From assembly GCA_013400975.1 (NCBI GenBank), contig WBMZ01009494.1:1-64000 (forward strand): DNA of 64,000 nt, written 5' to 3'. Shown here piece after piece: positions 36,057-48,284 of the stretch. Made by a program: the position numbers and the translations under genes. How positions within the stretch are numbered: the stretch's first letter is position 1; each line of letters opens with the position of its first letter. This stretch comes from Atrichornis clamosus. Its lineage: Eukaryota > Chordata > Aves > Passeriformes > Menuridae. The notes under the pieces were generated by a model, which was given only the letters and a program-made list of their open reading frames with translations, had not been told where the DNA came from and did not search any database.

Positions 36057-37929
36057 GAAGTTACGTGAAGGTAGCAGGAGGAATAACAGGGAGTGCTAGA
36101 AAATGGTTATAGCTGCTCTCATCTCAGTAGTAGAGTAAAATTTCCTGCTGACTCCTATGGGACTGGTTCCTGAAGTCTGCATATTACATGAGGAGTGGTG
36201 TTGCTGTGATGTACTAGATGGTGGTGAGATGGTGTCCTGTTACATTGTCACACTTCTGCCTCAACAGCTAATACTGCAGTCGTTTTCCTCAGTACCTGTG
36301 CATTAATGCTCTCTACTTCATCTCTAATTTGCTTTCTTGTGGCAGTGCTGGTGTTTTCATTAGCTCAGATTAATTTAACAGTGCTCCACGCTGATCTAAC
36401 TATAGTTACTCTAATTTTTTAATGAAAGCTCTTAGGCATGATTTTCAGGTATAAATTCATAACAGTATGTTTTAAAAGCTCACATTTTTATTCTGATTTT
36501 ACTTACTGTAAAGCCAAGAGGAATCTTTATCTATGTTCTGTCAACGTTTTATAAGTGACCTTCTAACTTGCAGAAAGAACTTATTATCTCCTTCCCCGGG
36601 GAAGGCAAATTACCTATAACTAAATTTCAACTCCCTTTTTGCATGATTTATTGATCATACCAATGTCTTTCCATCCTTTCTGTTAAGCCTGTGATTCAAA
36701 GTATTGATGAAGTATTGTTTCTGCCCAAAATCACAAGTCAGAATATCTTCTGTAGGGCTATCTCACTCCATTGTGTTGGTCTAAAACACGTTTAATTGTG
36801 ACACCAGGCTATCTACAGGCGGTAGTAAATTCTGAAGTATATTACTTCTACACACAAAAAGAATTTCATTAGAACAAGAAAAGTGGTATCAGGACATCTG
36901 TTTCTTTTTCTCTTCTGTTGCAGAACTGTTGTTAGCTGTGCCTCTCATTCTGGTTACCTACACATTTAAATTTTTATTACTTTCAAAACCTGTTAGTCTC
37001 TCTTTTAAATTTTAGTTTCTTCAAAAAGGACATATTAATTTTCTTTAATTCTGTAAGTCTGGACATAACAAACTCAGTTTGTGCCTTATTTTAGTCAAGC
37101 AGTGAAAGCTTTCTGCTACCAATAACCTGTAGAAATACATGCATTTTTTTCTAATGTAATCTATTCTACCATTTCAAAGAAATGTTTAATATAAAATGAA
37201 GAAGTTAAAGCCTTTTGGTTACATGTTTATGCTAATATTAAATTTTTGGAAAGAATGAAGTACTGGGGATTTTGCATACTGATGCATAGTTTCAAGTGCT
37301 TTTCTAGAAAAAGCATTTGCTCTGCATTCAGTATCTGGTTTGCTGGAAATAATTCAGTGAGCACTCAAATGTCCTTGTGGAACTGATGCAGATTCTACAG
37401 TTTTGTGCTGTGTTCTCTTTAAAGATATACCTTGCCTTCTGAAGTTGTTTGTTGTATTCTGTATCATCATTAAGTTATACAATAACATTAATTAAATTTA
37501 TTTTGATAAGACCTTTACATGAAGTAACTGCTTTGTATGATGATATAGTAAATGCAGAGTACAAATGGAAGGGAGAGAAATTTTATGTTTTAAGCTGCTA
37601 TTTATGTTTGAGATCACTATAGATTATTGTCTAAACTTACTCTAAAAAAATCTAGTATTACCAAATTGAATAATGTAAGAAATATGATTAATCTGATATG
37701 CAGACCAAGAACTCCAAACTTTAATTCTGGTAATTTTATTACATTTTATTTTTTCTGTTGTAGAAATTTGTATTCTGTTGAATGTACCACCAGAACAAGT
37801 TGTTTTGTGAAAAGAGTTTTTCTTACTGATCAGGCTATAGCTGTACAAAACTTTAAATGGTGAAGTTAGGATGGTATTTCTAATAAAAAAGTAAATCACT
37901 GTTAGTTTTCCTCTAGTTCATAATGGAAA
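36057..37929. other. Intronic sequence, nothing recognised
   Basis: AT-rich intron. The open frames near 37627-37899 occur on both strands and have no family resemblance. Confidence 0.55.
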
Positions 37930-38664
37930 TGTTGTGGGATGCTGTGAGGGACTGAAATGTTAATGGTTAATGACTCAAACAATCAGCCATCTCCAAAAGC
38001 AGTGAGTGCTCTGCTGAGGCCAGGTTTGCACCCCCAAATGAAGGAGGGGAGGAGGGTTCTTTGTGTGTGATGCTGAAACCATAAGACAGAGGGTGTGCGC
38101 ACCCACCACCAGAGGATCACCACGATAAACCAGCCTTTCTCAGAACCACAGCTGGACAGGACCCACAAGGATCATTGAGTCAAACTCCTGGCCCTGCACC
38201 ACACCATGTGCCTGGGAGCACTGTCCAAACACTTCTTGAAATCTGTCAGGCTTGGTGCTGTGACCACTTCCTCAGGGAGTCTGTTCCAGCGCCCAGCCAC
38301 CCCCTGGGTTATAAACCTTTATCTTTGTTTAGCAACAAGCTGGGTTTTTGAGCCAGATAAGGGAAGAAGCTGATAAGAAACATTCAGTGAGGAGGGGTAG
38401 TGCTTTCTATCTTGCCAATATCCTCCTTTACACAACTGACTCAGGTATAAAACTACCCTCTGGGGGAGGTATTAGGACATTCGCACGTTCGCATGAAGTT
38501 TTTCATCCCGTCTGATGGGGCATAACTGCCTCAACTAGGTTGGCGTGAGAAGCAGCAGTTATGTCACAGAAAGGATCATAAACCATTAAAGACCCCCTGA
38601 AGTGCCCTCAGACTCATTTCTTGGGCCTTCCACCAGAGGACTGTGCATGATCCACAGTGTTACA
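37930..38664 (+). mobile_element. Solo LTR-like element, interrupted by a CR1 fragment
   Basis: The block differs in composition from the flanking intron and has LTR-type parts in + orientation: a candidate 5' end TGTTGTGGGATG, a long U3-like part, a TATA box GGTATAAAAC at about 38445, an R-like start, a polyadenylation-like CATTAAAG near 38583, and a 3' end GTGTTACA at 38664. The ends fit the TG...CA rule, but I found no matching target-site duplication, so the boundaries are approximate. No gag, pol or env coding is present. A minus-oriented CR1 piece sits inside it. It resembles avian endogenous retrovirus LTRs, but the family was not identified. Confidence 0.5.
38132..38310 (-). mobile_element. 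CR1 LINE 3' end nested in the LTR-like element
   Basis: The + strand reads as inverted CR1 tail: TCAGAACCACAGCTGGACAG, then GGATCATTGAGTCAAACTCC, then CACCACACCATGTGCC and CTCAGGGAGTCTGTTCCAGC. It is flanked by a 7-bp repeat, ATAAACC, at 38125-38131 and 38311-38317, which could be a target-site duplication. It therefore inserted after the surrounding LTR-like element. Confidence 0.88.
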
Positions 38665-38915
38665 GACTGTGTTAAATTCCCCTCCAGGGGAGGTACCTGG
38701 GCATTCCCACCTGAACCTGAGCACATATTAACCTGTTGAAGTGTTTGTTTCGTGGGTTTCCTCCACCCCCCTCAGATCACAACTGTGACCATCACTTTGA
38801 CCAAGGCACAGCTAAAGTGCAACAATCAAGTCTCATCACTGGACCCATGGGTGGTCATATCTATCCTCTCTGCTACCTGGTCTTACGCTTTCTTCCTGTT
38901 CCTTATGTGTTTTCT
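38665..38915 (+). mobile_element. Second LTR-like fragment
   Basis: It contains a block (TTAAATTCCCCTCCAGGGGA then GGTACCTGGGCATTC) resembling the R-region start of the neighbouring LTR (ACCCTCTGGGGGAGGTATTA then GGACATTCGCAC). That suggests a second, diverged LTR copy or a related family fragment. No open retroviral frame is present. The assignment rests on internal similarity only. Confidence 0.35.
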
Positions 38916-40789
38916 TAAGTGACGTCTTTATACTTTTATATTATTTTATTACTATAGATAATAATAACCAAAACACCTACATAGGCATTTTCCATTGCAA
39001 CCAAATGATTTTAAAATAAATCCTACATATATATATCTATATGTGTATAAACACAGGTCATTCAGAGTCATTTAGCTCTAATCCAGCCCCAGGGATCTAT
39101 TAATAAAAACCTCAGTTACCCTCACCTTCACGGACAGGTCATAACAGATGCAAAATCTGATTTTTATATTAAAGTTGTTCTGTGATTTGTATTTTGAGAA
39201 CACCATGCATGATGCCACTGAGAGCAGTAGGTTGACACATTGAATATTGTTACAGAAGTTGAACTTCAAAAGTACAAGACAAGAGTAATACTAAAATTGA
39301 ATTGCAGGTTTGAAACAGTGCTACGTAGTATGCAAGAGTTCAGTGAAAATAACCTAAAGAAATGTTGAAGAGAGCTCTTGGATTTGGCAGCCTTTTTCTT
39401 GTGCTTCCTCATTGTGGAGAGAGGTGCTAAGTACTGGGTTTATAACCCCAGGAGTTCTTCACCTGGGACACTGAGATTATTTGGTTTTGGTTTAGCCCTG
39501 TAAAACTAGGCAGTTGAAGATGTTTCTGTTGACTTGCCTTAGAGTCTGCAGTTCTGATGGTGAAGCTTTCTCTCCCAAAGTCACATGTTTTCTATCTGCC
39601 TGAGACCTACCACTTCAAAGATTGTTAGTGCTAGGTAGCATGTTAGGTGTGTTATCAGGAGGTCAAATGCCTTTGTGAGTACGTGTCTACATGTTTTTTG
39701 GTTTTGCTCTTTTTGTTAGCTTCCTTTTGGTACATCAGACAATTCTGAAAAGACTTGATTTCCCTTAAGGACTGTTTTACACTTAGAAATCTCGGTTGTT
39801 TTGGTTTTTAATTAAATCAGCCTATACTTTTACCTCCAAACCTGCATTAATACACTAAAATTTAAAGAATCAAATAGTATCCTGCTGGTTACAGTGATAC
39901 AATATGTTCAATTCTTATTAAGAAGATAACTTTCTGCAGAGGAGGACCATCTTCAAGAAATTTCTCCCATGGGTGGTGGGGGTGGGACAGTGAGAAGAAA
40001 ACAGGAGGTTAGCATGTTTTAGGTTTGGTGGCTACATTAATTTTATTTTTTCCCCTCTATCTTAATGCCCAGATTAGGTGCATTTGCACAACTGTGGACA
40101 GTATAAGATCTCCATGATCAGGGGAATGCAAATTGTCTATTTCCGTGACAAATGCCTTCATTCTTTCCCTGTTGTGTATTACATTAAAGCAATGAGATGT
40201 GTAGTTTGTCCGAACTATTCTTGTTTTAGTGATGTACTGTCCACAAAATTTATAACAGGAAGAAATTGAACTGTTTTGTCTCCAAAACTGTCTGCCTTTC
40301 CTACTTTAACAAGATAATATAAAAAGAAATAACAAACAAAAAACCCACATTGAACTTCAAAGTATGGTAATTTGTTCCTCGGATCCTGTGAGATAGCTTT
40401 TCTAGCATAGCAAGTTTTTTATATATCAGTGTTCTGAGGACACTCACTAATGTTCAATATCAAAACAAGTAGCATTTTATCTGAGGCTTTTTACTAGTGT
40501 GGAGTTCTCTTGTTCTCTGTTGTGTTTGTTCCTTAACTATGGGAGGGTTTTTTCCAAGGACCATGTATATTTATATATGTTACCTGTATGCACAGCAATA
40601 TCTTAAATTATTTCCCTGATCAGAATTACCATGGACACAGCTGTTTAGCTATGAACATATTTAATTATAGCCTGGTTTTGTCTGTCTTTTTCACTTGGAT
40701 CAGGAAATGTACACTGTGTTCTTCCTGAAGTATAGTAGTATTTTAGTCATCTGCTCATTCCTACTAGTACAACAGACTTATTTCCATAG
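38916..40789. other. Intronic sequence, nothing recognised
   Basis: AT-rich intron with a short TA microsatellite near 39027-39050. No gene or repeat family recognised. Confidence 0.55.
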
Positions 40790-40888
40790 AAGAATCTTTG
40801 GCTGCAGAAAAGAAAAACGGTCAGCAGACTGTGCTATGTATGCCATGGCTGTCAACATTAAATCAAACCCTAAGTTTAATCAAAGCAG
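40790..40888 (+). other. Candidate 99-nt exon, weak
   Basis: An acceptor-like TTATTTCCATAG ends at 40789 and a strong donor GCAG/GTAAGA lies at 40888/40889. Between them 32 codons are open (ESLAAEKKNGQQTVLCMPWL at the start), and the exon length is a multiple of three. At least one other frame is also open and the pyrimidine tract is poor. No homology is recognised. Confidence 0.15.
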
Positions 40889-41054
40889 GTAAGATTGGCC
40901 ATTGTTAGTCTGATACTTTTGGTCTGAACTTGAAAAAACTCTTCCTTAAAATTTTATTTCTAAAAATTTTTAATATTAGAAATGGATAATGCATCCTCAA
41001 CAACTAAAAAAAATGTTTTAAATTAATAAACCCACTGGATAAAGATAGAATATT

Positions 41055-41588
41055 GAATCATAAAGTTATGGAATCATTTGTGTTGGAAAATACTGTTAAG
41101 GTCATTGAGTCCAACCGCTAAACCAGCACTGCCAGGTGCACCACTACACCATGTCCCTAAGTACCCCATCTTCATGTCTTTTAAATACCTCCAGGAATGG
41201 TGACTTGACCACTTCCCTGGACAGCCTGTTCCAGTGCTTGACAACCCTTTTGGTGAATACATTTTTTTTTAACCTAAACCTCCTTTGGAATAACTTGAGG
41301 CCATTTCCTTTTGTTCTGTTGCTATTATTTGGGAGAATAGGTCGACCCCCACATATCCAACCCTCCTTTCAGGCAACTGTAGAGAGCAATAAGATCTCTC
41401 CTGAGCCTACTTTTCTCCGGGGTAAACAACCCCAGCTCCCTCAGCAACTCCTTATAGGACTAGTGCTCCAGACCCTTTCGCAGCTCCACTGCCCTTCTCT
41501 GGACACGCTCCAGCAGCCCAGTGTCCTTGTAGTGAGGGGCCCAGCAGTGAACACAGGATTTGAGCTGTGGCCCCATCAGTTCACCTTA
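41055..41588 (-). mobile_element. CR1 LINE 3' portion (inverted)
   Basis: About 530 bp of inverted CR1. It begins at the 3' terminus (AATCATTTGTGTTGGAAAAT, then GGTCATTGAGTCCAACCGCT). It continues through ACTTCCCTGGACAGCCTGTT and the ORF2 C-terminal region (GCCCTTCTCTGGACACGCTC, then GTGAGGGGCCCAGCAGTGAA). The long + strand open frame across it is antisense to CR1 and not a gene. It is 5'-truncated and non-functional. Confidence 0.96.
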
Positions 41589-42417
41589 TTAAAGATGGAG
41601 TGGGTGGCAGTATGTGTGGTTAAGATTGCCTGATAGTTTTGACTCCCTAAGGCATGCTAGTTTTGATAAGTTTTTAGGCACTGGAGTGCAGCTTAATTTT
41701 ATTTCTCTAACACTGAAATGATTCTGATTATCATTCTATTTGGCATTCAATATAGAGTGCTCTATTTCCCTTCTTCGTGCACATTTAAATATAGCTTGGT
41801 TTTTACTGTAGTTTAGAAGCACTAAGGCTATCTGACAACAGTGACACGTAGATTATCGTGGCCAGAACTTGTCTAAACAGATGACACAGAAGTTCAGGTT
41901 TGTTTGTTGAAGCAACTGGGGTTTTTACACAAGAGAAGAATTCCAGCTCCCTTGAACCACTGAAATGGCACAAATTACAACATGGTTCTTCTTTTACCTT
42001 CTGAAATTAATACATTTTGACATAGTATTTGCATAGAGTCTAAAGTCCTATATAGCAAAAATATTAAATATTTAATCATATCCAAGTTATGCTATGCTGG
42101 CTGGAAGCAAAAAGCTGCATGGGAGATGCTCTGCAATGTGCAGGTTCATAGTACTCAATGCTGAGCAGTTTCTGACAGGTGCATGAGTTTCCTCACTTCC
42201 TACCAAGTTCTTTAACGCATTCCAAGCGTGTCACAAATTATTATTCATGTTGTTGCTCTGTTTAGCATTTCTTCCTGTCGCTAACAGTTTTTATCTTGAA
42301 GGTGCAATGACCCTTGAGATCTAATTTTCTGTGTAAAAATTTACTAGTGATGTAGGCTGACATACAGGAAGGATCATGAATGCCTCAGTCTTATGGAGGC
42401 AGGAGGTGCTGGTGGTG

Positions 42418-42456
42418 ATCAGAAAAGGCCATCTAGTACAATGCCTCCCACTCTTC
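42418..42456 (-). mobile_element. Possible CR1 tail remnant
   Basis: GATCAGAAAAGGCCATCTAG followed by TACAATGCCTCCC resembles an inverted CR1 3' tail (GGTCATCTAGTCCAACCCCC). It is very short and diverged, so the call is tentative. Confidence 0.3.
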
Positions 42457-42515
42457 CCTGTGCACATTTGATTTCATTTAATCAAGAACTTTCTCATGCT
42501 TCATTATAATACTTC

Positions 42516-42556
42516 ACTCCTAGTTAGAGTTAAGTAACTCCTAGTTAGAATTAGTA
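42516..42556 (+). repeat. 20-21-bp tandem duplication
   Basis: ACTCCTAGTTAGAGTTAAGT(A) at 42516-42536 is followed by ACTCCTAGTTAGAATTAGTA at 42537-42556. The units differ by one substitution and a one-base gap. Confidence 0.9.
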
Positions 42557-42835
42557 ACAGTTTTGGGACGTGAGAGGCTTAGTCAGTGTTTCTAATGGCA
42601 TTGAGAGAAGCTCTGACCTGGCAGTCCATTCCAGTCTAGTCACACTAACTCTGAACTAATGTGTGGGTCTTTTCAGTCTTAAGACTGTAGATTAACAGTG
42701 AAAGTGCAGAATGAGCAGTGAAGCTTCCTGGCTACTGTAAGATAAAAAGAGTGCAAACTGCACTGCTGATTAAGTAATTAATAAAGCCGTGTCAGACGCT
42801 GGCTTTGCATTCTTTTCCCTCTACACCTCCTTGAC

Positions 42836-42900
42836 TATAAATTGCACTGACAAACTCAGAAGCAGACGTCCAAGCCAACTATATGCCTCCTGGCTCACAG
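42836..42900 (+). promoter_or_regulatory. TATA box plus short candidate first exon
   Basis: TATAAATT at 42836-42843 is followed about 40 bp later by ATG at 42883, five more codons (MPPGSQ in all) and a donor CACAG/GTAGGA at 42900/42901. The donor is in phase 0, like that of the PPFIA2 start exon, so an alternative first exon for a short transcript is conceivable. No CpG island or other support is present. Confidence 0.15.
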
Positions 42901-45436
42901 GTAGGAACTCAGCTTGATCCAGTGTTCTGTCACCTAAATGGGATGTGAGGGATGATCATATACATATAAGAGCAATATGTGCCACTCCACTGGCTTGTGC
43001 CGATTTTGATGCTGCCAATGTGGATTTTAAAAGAAATAGCTGTCCCCCTCTGAAGTCGCAAACTATACTTCTGCCAAAATTCTTGATCTGTATATTATTC
43101 TTCAAGGAATGTGTTTAAGAAGCGGAAACTGCATTAATCCCTTTTATTCTTATCAATGCTCACTAGATCCGTAATTTTATCAGATGTGACTTCCTCTCCA
43201 TTTTTTTCCCCTCCTCCCTATTTGAATTTTTCTGTATCTTATGTTAGAAAGAGATATTGTTTATTGTATAAAACAGGATTTCATAAAGCAATGGTAAATA
43301 AGCCTGAACCTTTGTGTATGCAGGAGAGGCTTGCTGGGCAATGTGAGACAGGATTTTTTTCCTAGCTAGGAAAAGTTTGATGCTTTGGGGTTTGCTTTTG
43401 TTTGCTTTTTTCATAGAAATTAAACTTACCTTATGCCTTCCTTTTGTAATTCTAATCATCCTTGTCAATTAAAATTTTCTGGATCAACTAACTCAGCTTT
43501 AACTGCTTCAGAGTCTCAGCTGTTACCCTTTTTTCTCATCTTTTCCACTGGGAGAATGACAACATATTGGGATAAGAGCTTTGAGTAACTCTTTTTGTGT
43601 TCTCCAAGTTGGTTTCTTTCCAGTAGATCTGTTCTAACATTTATCCCCTAATCATGGTAGTTGAGAAATGAAAAATAAGTTGGGAATTGGGAAGAGTGTA
43701 TGTCCTTCAGTTCTTTTGTGCCCCATTTAAGAATTCTCATTAGGAACCAACTCTTCATTTGAAATCAGCTTAAGAAGGTTTCAACTTCTTAATTGAAATT
43801 AACTTACTTAATTTGCATATTTTTTCTTTAGTCGTAGTTTTCTGAAAATAGAATTAAAACGTTATTTCTTGTTGTAAAAAGTTAGTAATTTCTATATAAT
43901 TATGCTAGATATTTCTTCTGTGATAAGAAGTAAACGTGTATTTGTGAATTGCTTCATTTAAGACAGGGAATTTGAGTAACGCTCTACTGCTCCAAAAGCT
44001 ACTTGGATCTTTCTCCTCCATTTCTATTTATGATGTGATTTTAAAAAAATTCCCTTAGGCCCCTCTCATCCCCTAGGAACGGGAAGGCACTAAAGCAAAA
44101 GCAAGCCATGTCAAATGCCACACAAAATGGAAGTGTATCAGTAGATGGTGCTAGTCCTGTCAGTTCATTTTTGTGGTATGAGGAGTTTATGTGACAGTGT
44201 TCATTACTGATGAATGCTGAAATATAGAAAATTTGAGTTTGGGCAGGGGAAGAAGAAGACAGAGCCTCACAGTATATCTGGCCTTGCTCATTAATATTGT
44301 CTGTAAATCTAACCAAGTTTCTTCCTTGGAAAATGTTTCACAATGCCACTTCCTTAAAACATGTCTGTATGAGCTGAATGATTATTTTGTTTCTTGGTTT
44401 TTAATTGACATTTCATCGTACATCAGTTTTGCAGGTAAATCAACCTCTTTATCCTTAGTTGGGAAAATGCATTGACTGCATAATATTTATCACATTCTAA
44501 GAATGCATCGATGTTATTGTCACTTTTGCATGACCCTATGTTTGGACTTGAACAGACTGATGTAATTCCTCTTGTCTTAGTGTGTTAGATATAAAAGTTT
44601 TAATGTGGAATAGACTACAGACTAGGCCAGGAAAATTCTGACGATTTCTTTTAACACCACCTTAAATACAAAAGGATTGTTGAAGTCAGATAGTCTCAAT
44701 TGCTGTAAGCAACTTGTAGGGGGAAGCATTTGAAACGGCTGCACAAGTCTGATGTCCTACATGTGCCCACCTAATTTAAAAAGAAAGAAAGAAGAAAAAG
44801 CAGCAAGCAGCCTGTTACTGGGAGACTGTTCAGGAAGATTTCAATTTTTAAGATATTGCTGATGTTAGTCTGATCCCTAGTCACAGCTGCAAGACTGAAA
44901 CATAACTGTAGCATTTTTATACGCCTGTGCTGATTTTGTTCACCAGTAGCAGACTTAGAAGTGTTTTTATATATTCATTCTTTACTATGATGAGTTGTTC
45001 AGCATTGTAAATTGTTCCATTTTATGGGAGAACAGAATGGCTATTTTGTCAGTTGTTGGCTCCACTATGGTTTGAGTATTTCGTGTGTATTGGTATATTC
45101 CTCCCACTGATAAATGAAATGAGTATGCTGCAGTAATTCTTTCATACTTAAAAGTAGATCATAACATTTGAAGGTGAGTTTTATTCACTTCAGTATAAAA
45201 TTATATCTTTATTTCCTTATCCTGCATCTGTTTCACTACAAAAAGGCCTATAGAAAACCACAGCATCTATAAAATTGATAATTTTTCTTCTCTGTAAAAC
45301 TCGGGAGTTAATTTATGAAGACTCAGGTTTTTGAATTCTGGTTCAACCTTTTGTGATCACCTGTGTTTGATTGCCAGAAATTTTTTAAAATTTTTTTTCA
45401 TAAAATTAAGAACTTTGTACTTGACATCAAGAGTGC
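42901..45436. other. Intronic sequence, nothing recognised
   Basis: AT-rich intron. Open frames near 43156-43468 and 44041-44475 occur on both strands and look random. Confidence 0.55.
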
Positions 45437-45764
45437 AATAGTTGAGGATGAAGGGACCTCTGATGACAATATAGTCCAATCACTCTGTTACTTAGGCATA
45501 TGTCCAGTTGAGTTTTGAATATCACCAGAGTCAGACACTCCTTAACTGCTCTCAACAGATTGTTCCAGTGTTTGATCACCATTGCAATAAAAACCCTTTT
45601 CTCCCTCCTAATATTTAAACAGAATTTTTGGAATTCCGCTTTGTGCCTCATGTCCATTGACTATTCATCGCTGAGAACAGTCTGGTTTCACCTCCTCTTG
45701 CCGTTTTCCTTCTGTATTTATACATATCAGTAAGATCTCCCCAGAGCCTTCTCAAGAGTAAACA
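45437..45764 (-). mobile_element. CR1 LINE 3' portion (inverted), old
   Basis: It starts with GAAGGGACCTCTGATGACAA and ATAGTCCAATCACTC, then runs through CAGATTGTTCCAGTGTTTGA and AGATCTCCCCAGAGCC. This is the inverted CR1 3' region and the C-terminal end of ORF2. On the minus strand a RREKRVFIAMVIKHWNNLLR-like stretch matches the CR1 terminal block (RRN-F-A-VI-HWN-LP). It is more diverged than the copies at 22543 and 41055. Confidence 0.88.
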
Positions 45765-48284
45765 GTTACTTTTAACTCTAAACAATTGAGATGGTACAGT
45801 TCATGTGTGTACCTTTGAATTGCTGGAAAGTAACAACTTCAGTGAAGACATGATATTTCCATCTATTTGGTAGCTTTCTATTTGGCATTGTGCCTGTACC
45901 TTGTGGCTGATGTTTGCACAGCTGTTAGGGTTTGCTCACAAAGAGACTTGCAGTAGGGAATCCAGCTCACAATATGAAATGCAGAAAATATACAAATTTT
46001 TGATCAAAAATATAAAAAGAAAATATTTTTAAAGTATTTTAAAACTTATCCTTAGTAATGTTAGCTCATTGTGCCCTGTGAAGTTTTTAAAAACTACATT
46101 AGTGTTTGCTGTCAAACTTAGGGATACTACTGATACCTACTAGTGCTTTGCAGTGAACGTGGAGATGATTTCTACAACAAAGATGTGTTGTTAAAATGGT
46201 ACAGTGGGTTGAGATATCAAGAGGAGTTTAACTTGCCTGTGTTGATTGGCAGAAGACAGTGTTGAACGCAACAGTAGTCCGTGTATTCCCACATCAACCC
46301 TTTCTTACTGCAACAAAACAGAATTTAATTAGTAGATTTGAATGGAAGTAGTAAAAGCACAGAAATTTGTGGAGTATTCCTTTCAAAATTGAGAAATAAT
46401 TTCAGATGAAACTGAATGATGTAGAATGTCACATGTAAGCAGAATTTTTTAGCATGGTATGCTTAAAGGTCAGCTTCCACTGACTCCCCCACAGATTTCT
46501 ATTTAGTAATTTGGATAGCTATCTTTCTAATACTGCAGTTTGAGAGAGAAAGAAGTCAAGAAACATCATTCCTTATGAAAGATAAATGCATTATGAATCA
46601 AGCAACTGCTTTTCACAGTTAGATGCACAAGAGAAATTATGTGTGGGGGGGTTGGTTGGGTTTTGGGTTTTTTTTTCCTTATTAAGCAGTCTCTGTTATG
46701 TTGCTGTAGCCCAATTTAAGAGTTTGTTTTCTCTTGCATTCAATCTGCACGTCAATATCTGCTATTATCAGGCTGCAACTTGATTCACTGGTGGGTAATT
46801 TCACTATGTGTTTAAGACACTTCTCACCAATAAACATCTCAAGACTGAGTGTGGGTGGGAAGGCTTAACTAAAAGCTGTATCTGAGTAAGCTTGCTGTGT
46901 GTACAAGAAATGCTTAGAGAGTTTCAGGAAGAAGTGTTTCTTCTGATTCTGGGACACAACCTTTTTTTTCCACTTTGATAGCAGAACCACTTTCAACCAA
47001 ATGGTGAAGACTCCCTTCAAGTCTTTGTTTCTTAATGTCTTTCTCACGGACTCTCAGAACAGGAAAGACAATTTGAACATAAAAGTTTCTTTCCTGAGAG
47101 AGAGAGAATAAACCTAGAACTAAGTTTTTAGTTCTCCACCCTGATGGAAATGTATGGTTGTATCTGATATATCCTTAAATTACAGTCTAAAGTGAAGGAA
47201 AAATACAGTGTAAGTACAATCCATAAGTTGGGGTGTTTATTTTTTTAAGTTGCAGATATCAATGTTCATTTTTTACAGAAAGAAGGAGAATTTCTATTCA
47301 GAAACCAGTTTATAATGCTATTGTATAGTTGTGAGAAATAAATGATTAAGCAGAGCAAGAAAGAGAAATAAACATTCAAGGATGCTAGGTGTTCTGTTTC
47401 TGTAAACACTTCTGTATTCTGAATTACATAACTTGCAGCTTTTCAAAGCCAAACTGTTCCAACTTCTCAGCCAGGTAGTGATGAAATTTACTGAGATTTA
47501 GATGTCATATTTGAAACAAAGTTCAGTTGAATTGCATGTTTAATGATTTGCTTAATGTCTGATCCAAGATCTCTTTTGAGCAACCTGTCACATTTCTGAG
47601 ATGTCCTGGCAAGAACACCCAGACTGAATGAACACAGATTACAGTCTATTGGAGAACACTGTAATTAACATTTCTACCATTTGGCCAAGACTTGAATTAA
47701 GACCTCACTATCTTTCTGTTACTTTTAGTGCCACACTTAACTTTGCTCTGTCCTTTAGACTCGTAAAAAACTTTTAACCACAGAGAAGGCTCAGTGGAAT
47801 ATTCTTTTGCCTTAGCAACTTTGGCACTAATGCAAGGAAGTGCATCAGGAGCAGGAAAAATAGCTTTGCAAACTCTTGTACTTCAGCTCTGGACAGCCCT
47901 GCTACCTAGGGGAGCCCGGTATTTCCTGCTGTACCTTAGATGTGCCAAAAGCCATTATGAGCACTGGAGCAGCACAAACTTAGGAACATGTAATGACCTT
48001 GACTCTCACCTCCCTCAGGCCTCTCAGAAACAGTAATAGTACCGTACAGTGAGATTGCCTTGTATTTCTGGAGCCAATACAGGTATGAGCTGACCTCAGG
48101 GAGAGCTAGTGTTGCCCACGATGCAGATCTGAGGCTGGGAAGTAAATGCTCTAGATTTGTTTTCTTTCCACTCACATTGCTTAATACCTTAATCTATTCA
48201 AATGCTGTCAAATATAAAAGTTGATATACTCACCAAACTTCTTAGTTCTGTTGCTGTATCTATAAGGTTTGTTCATTTGAATAA
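45765..48284. other. Intronic sequence, nothing recognised
   Basis: AT-rich intron. Open frames near 47794-48036 (+) and 47936-48175 (-) overlap and match no family I know. Confidence 0.5.

Noticed and set aside
41136..41633. 165-codon + strand open frame
   Set aside because: It runs antisense through a minus-oriented CR1 fragment and has no independent protein resemblance.
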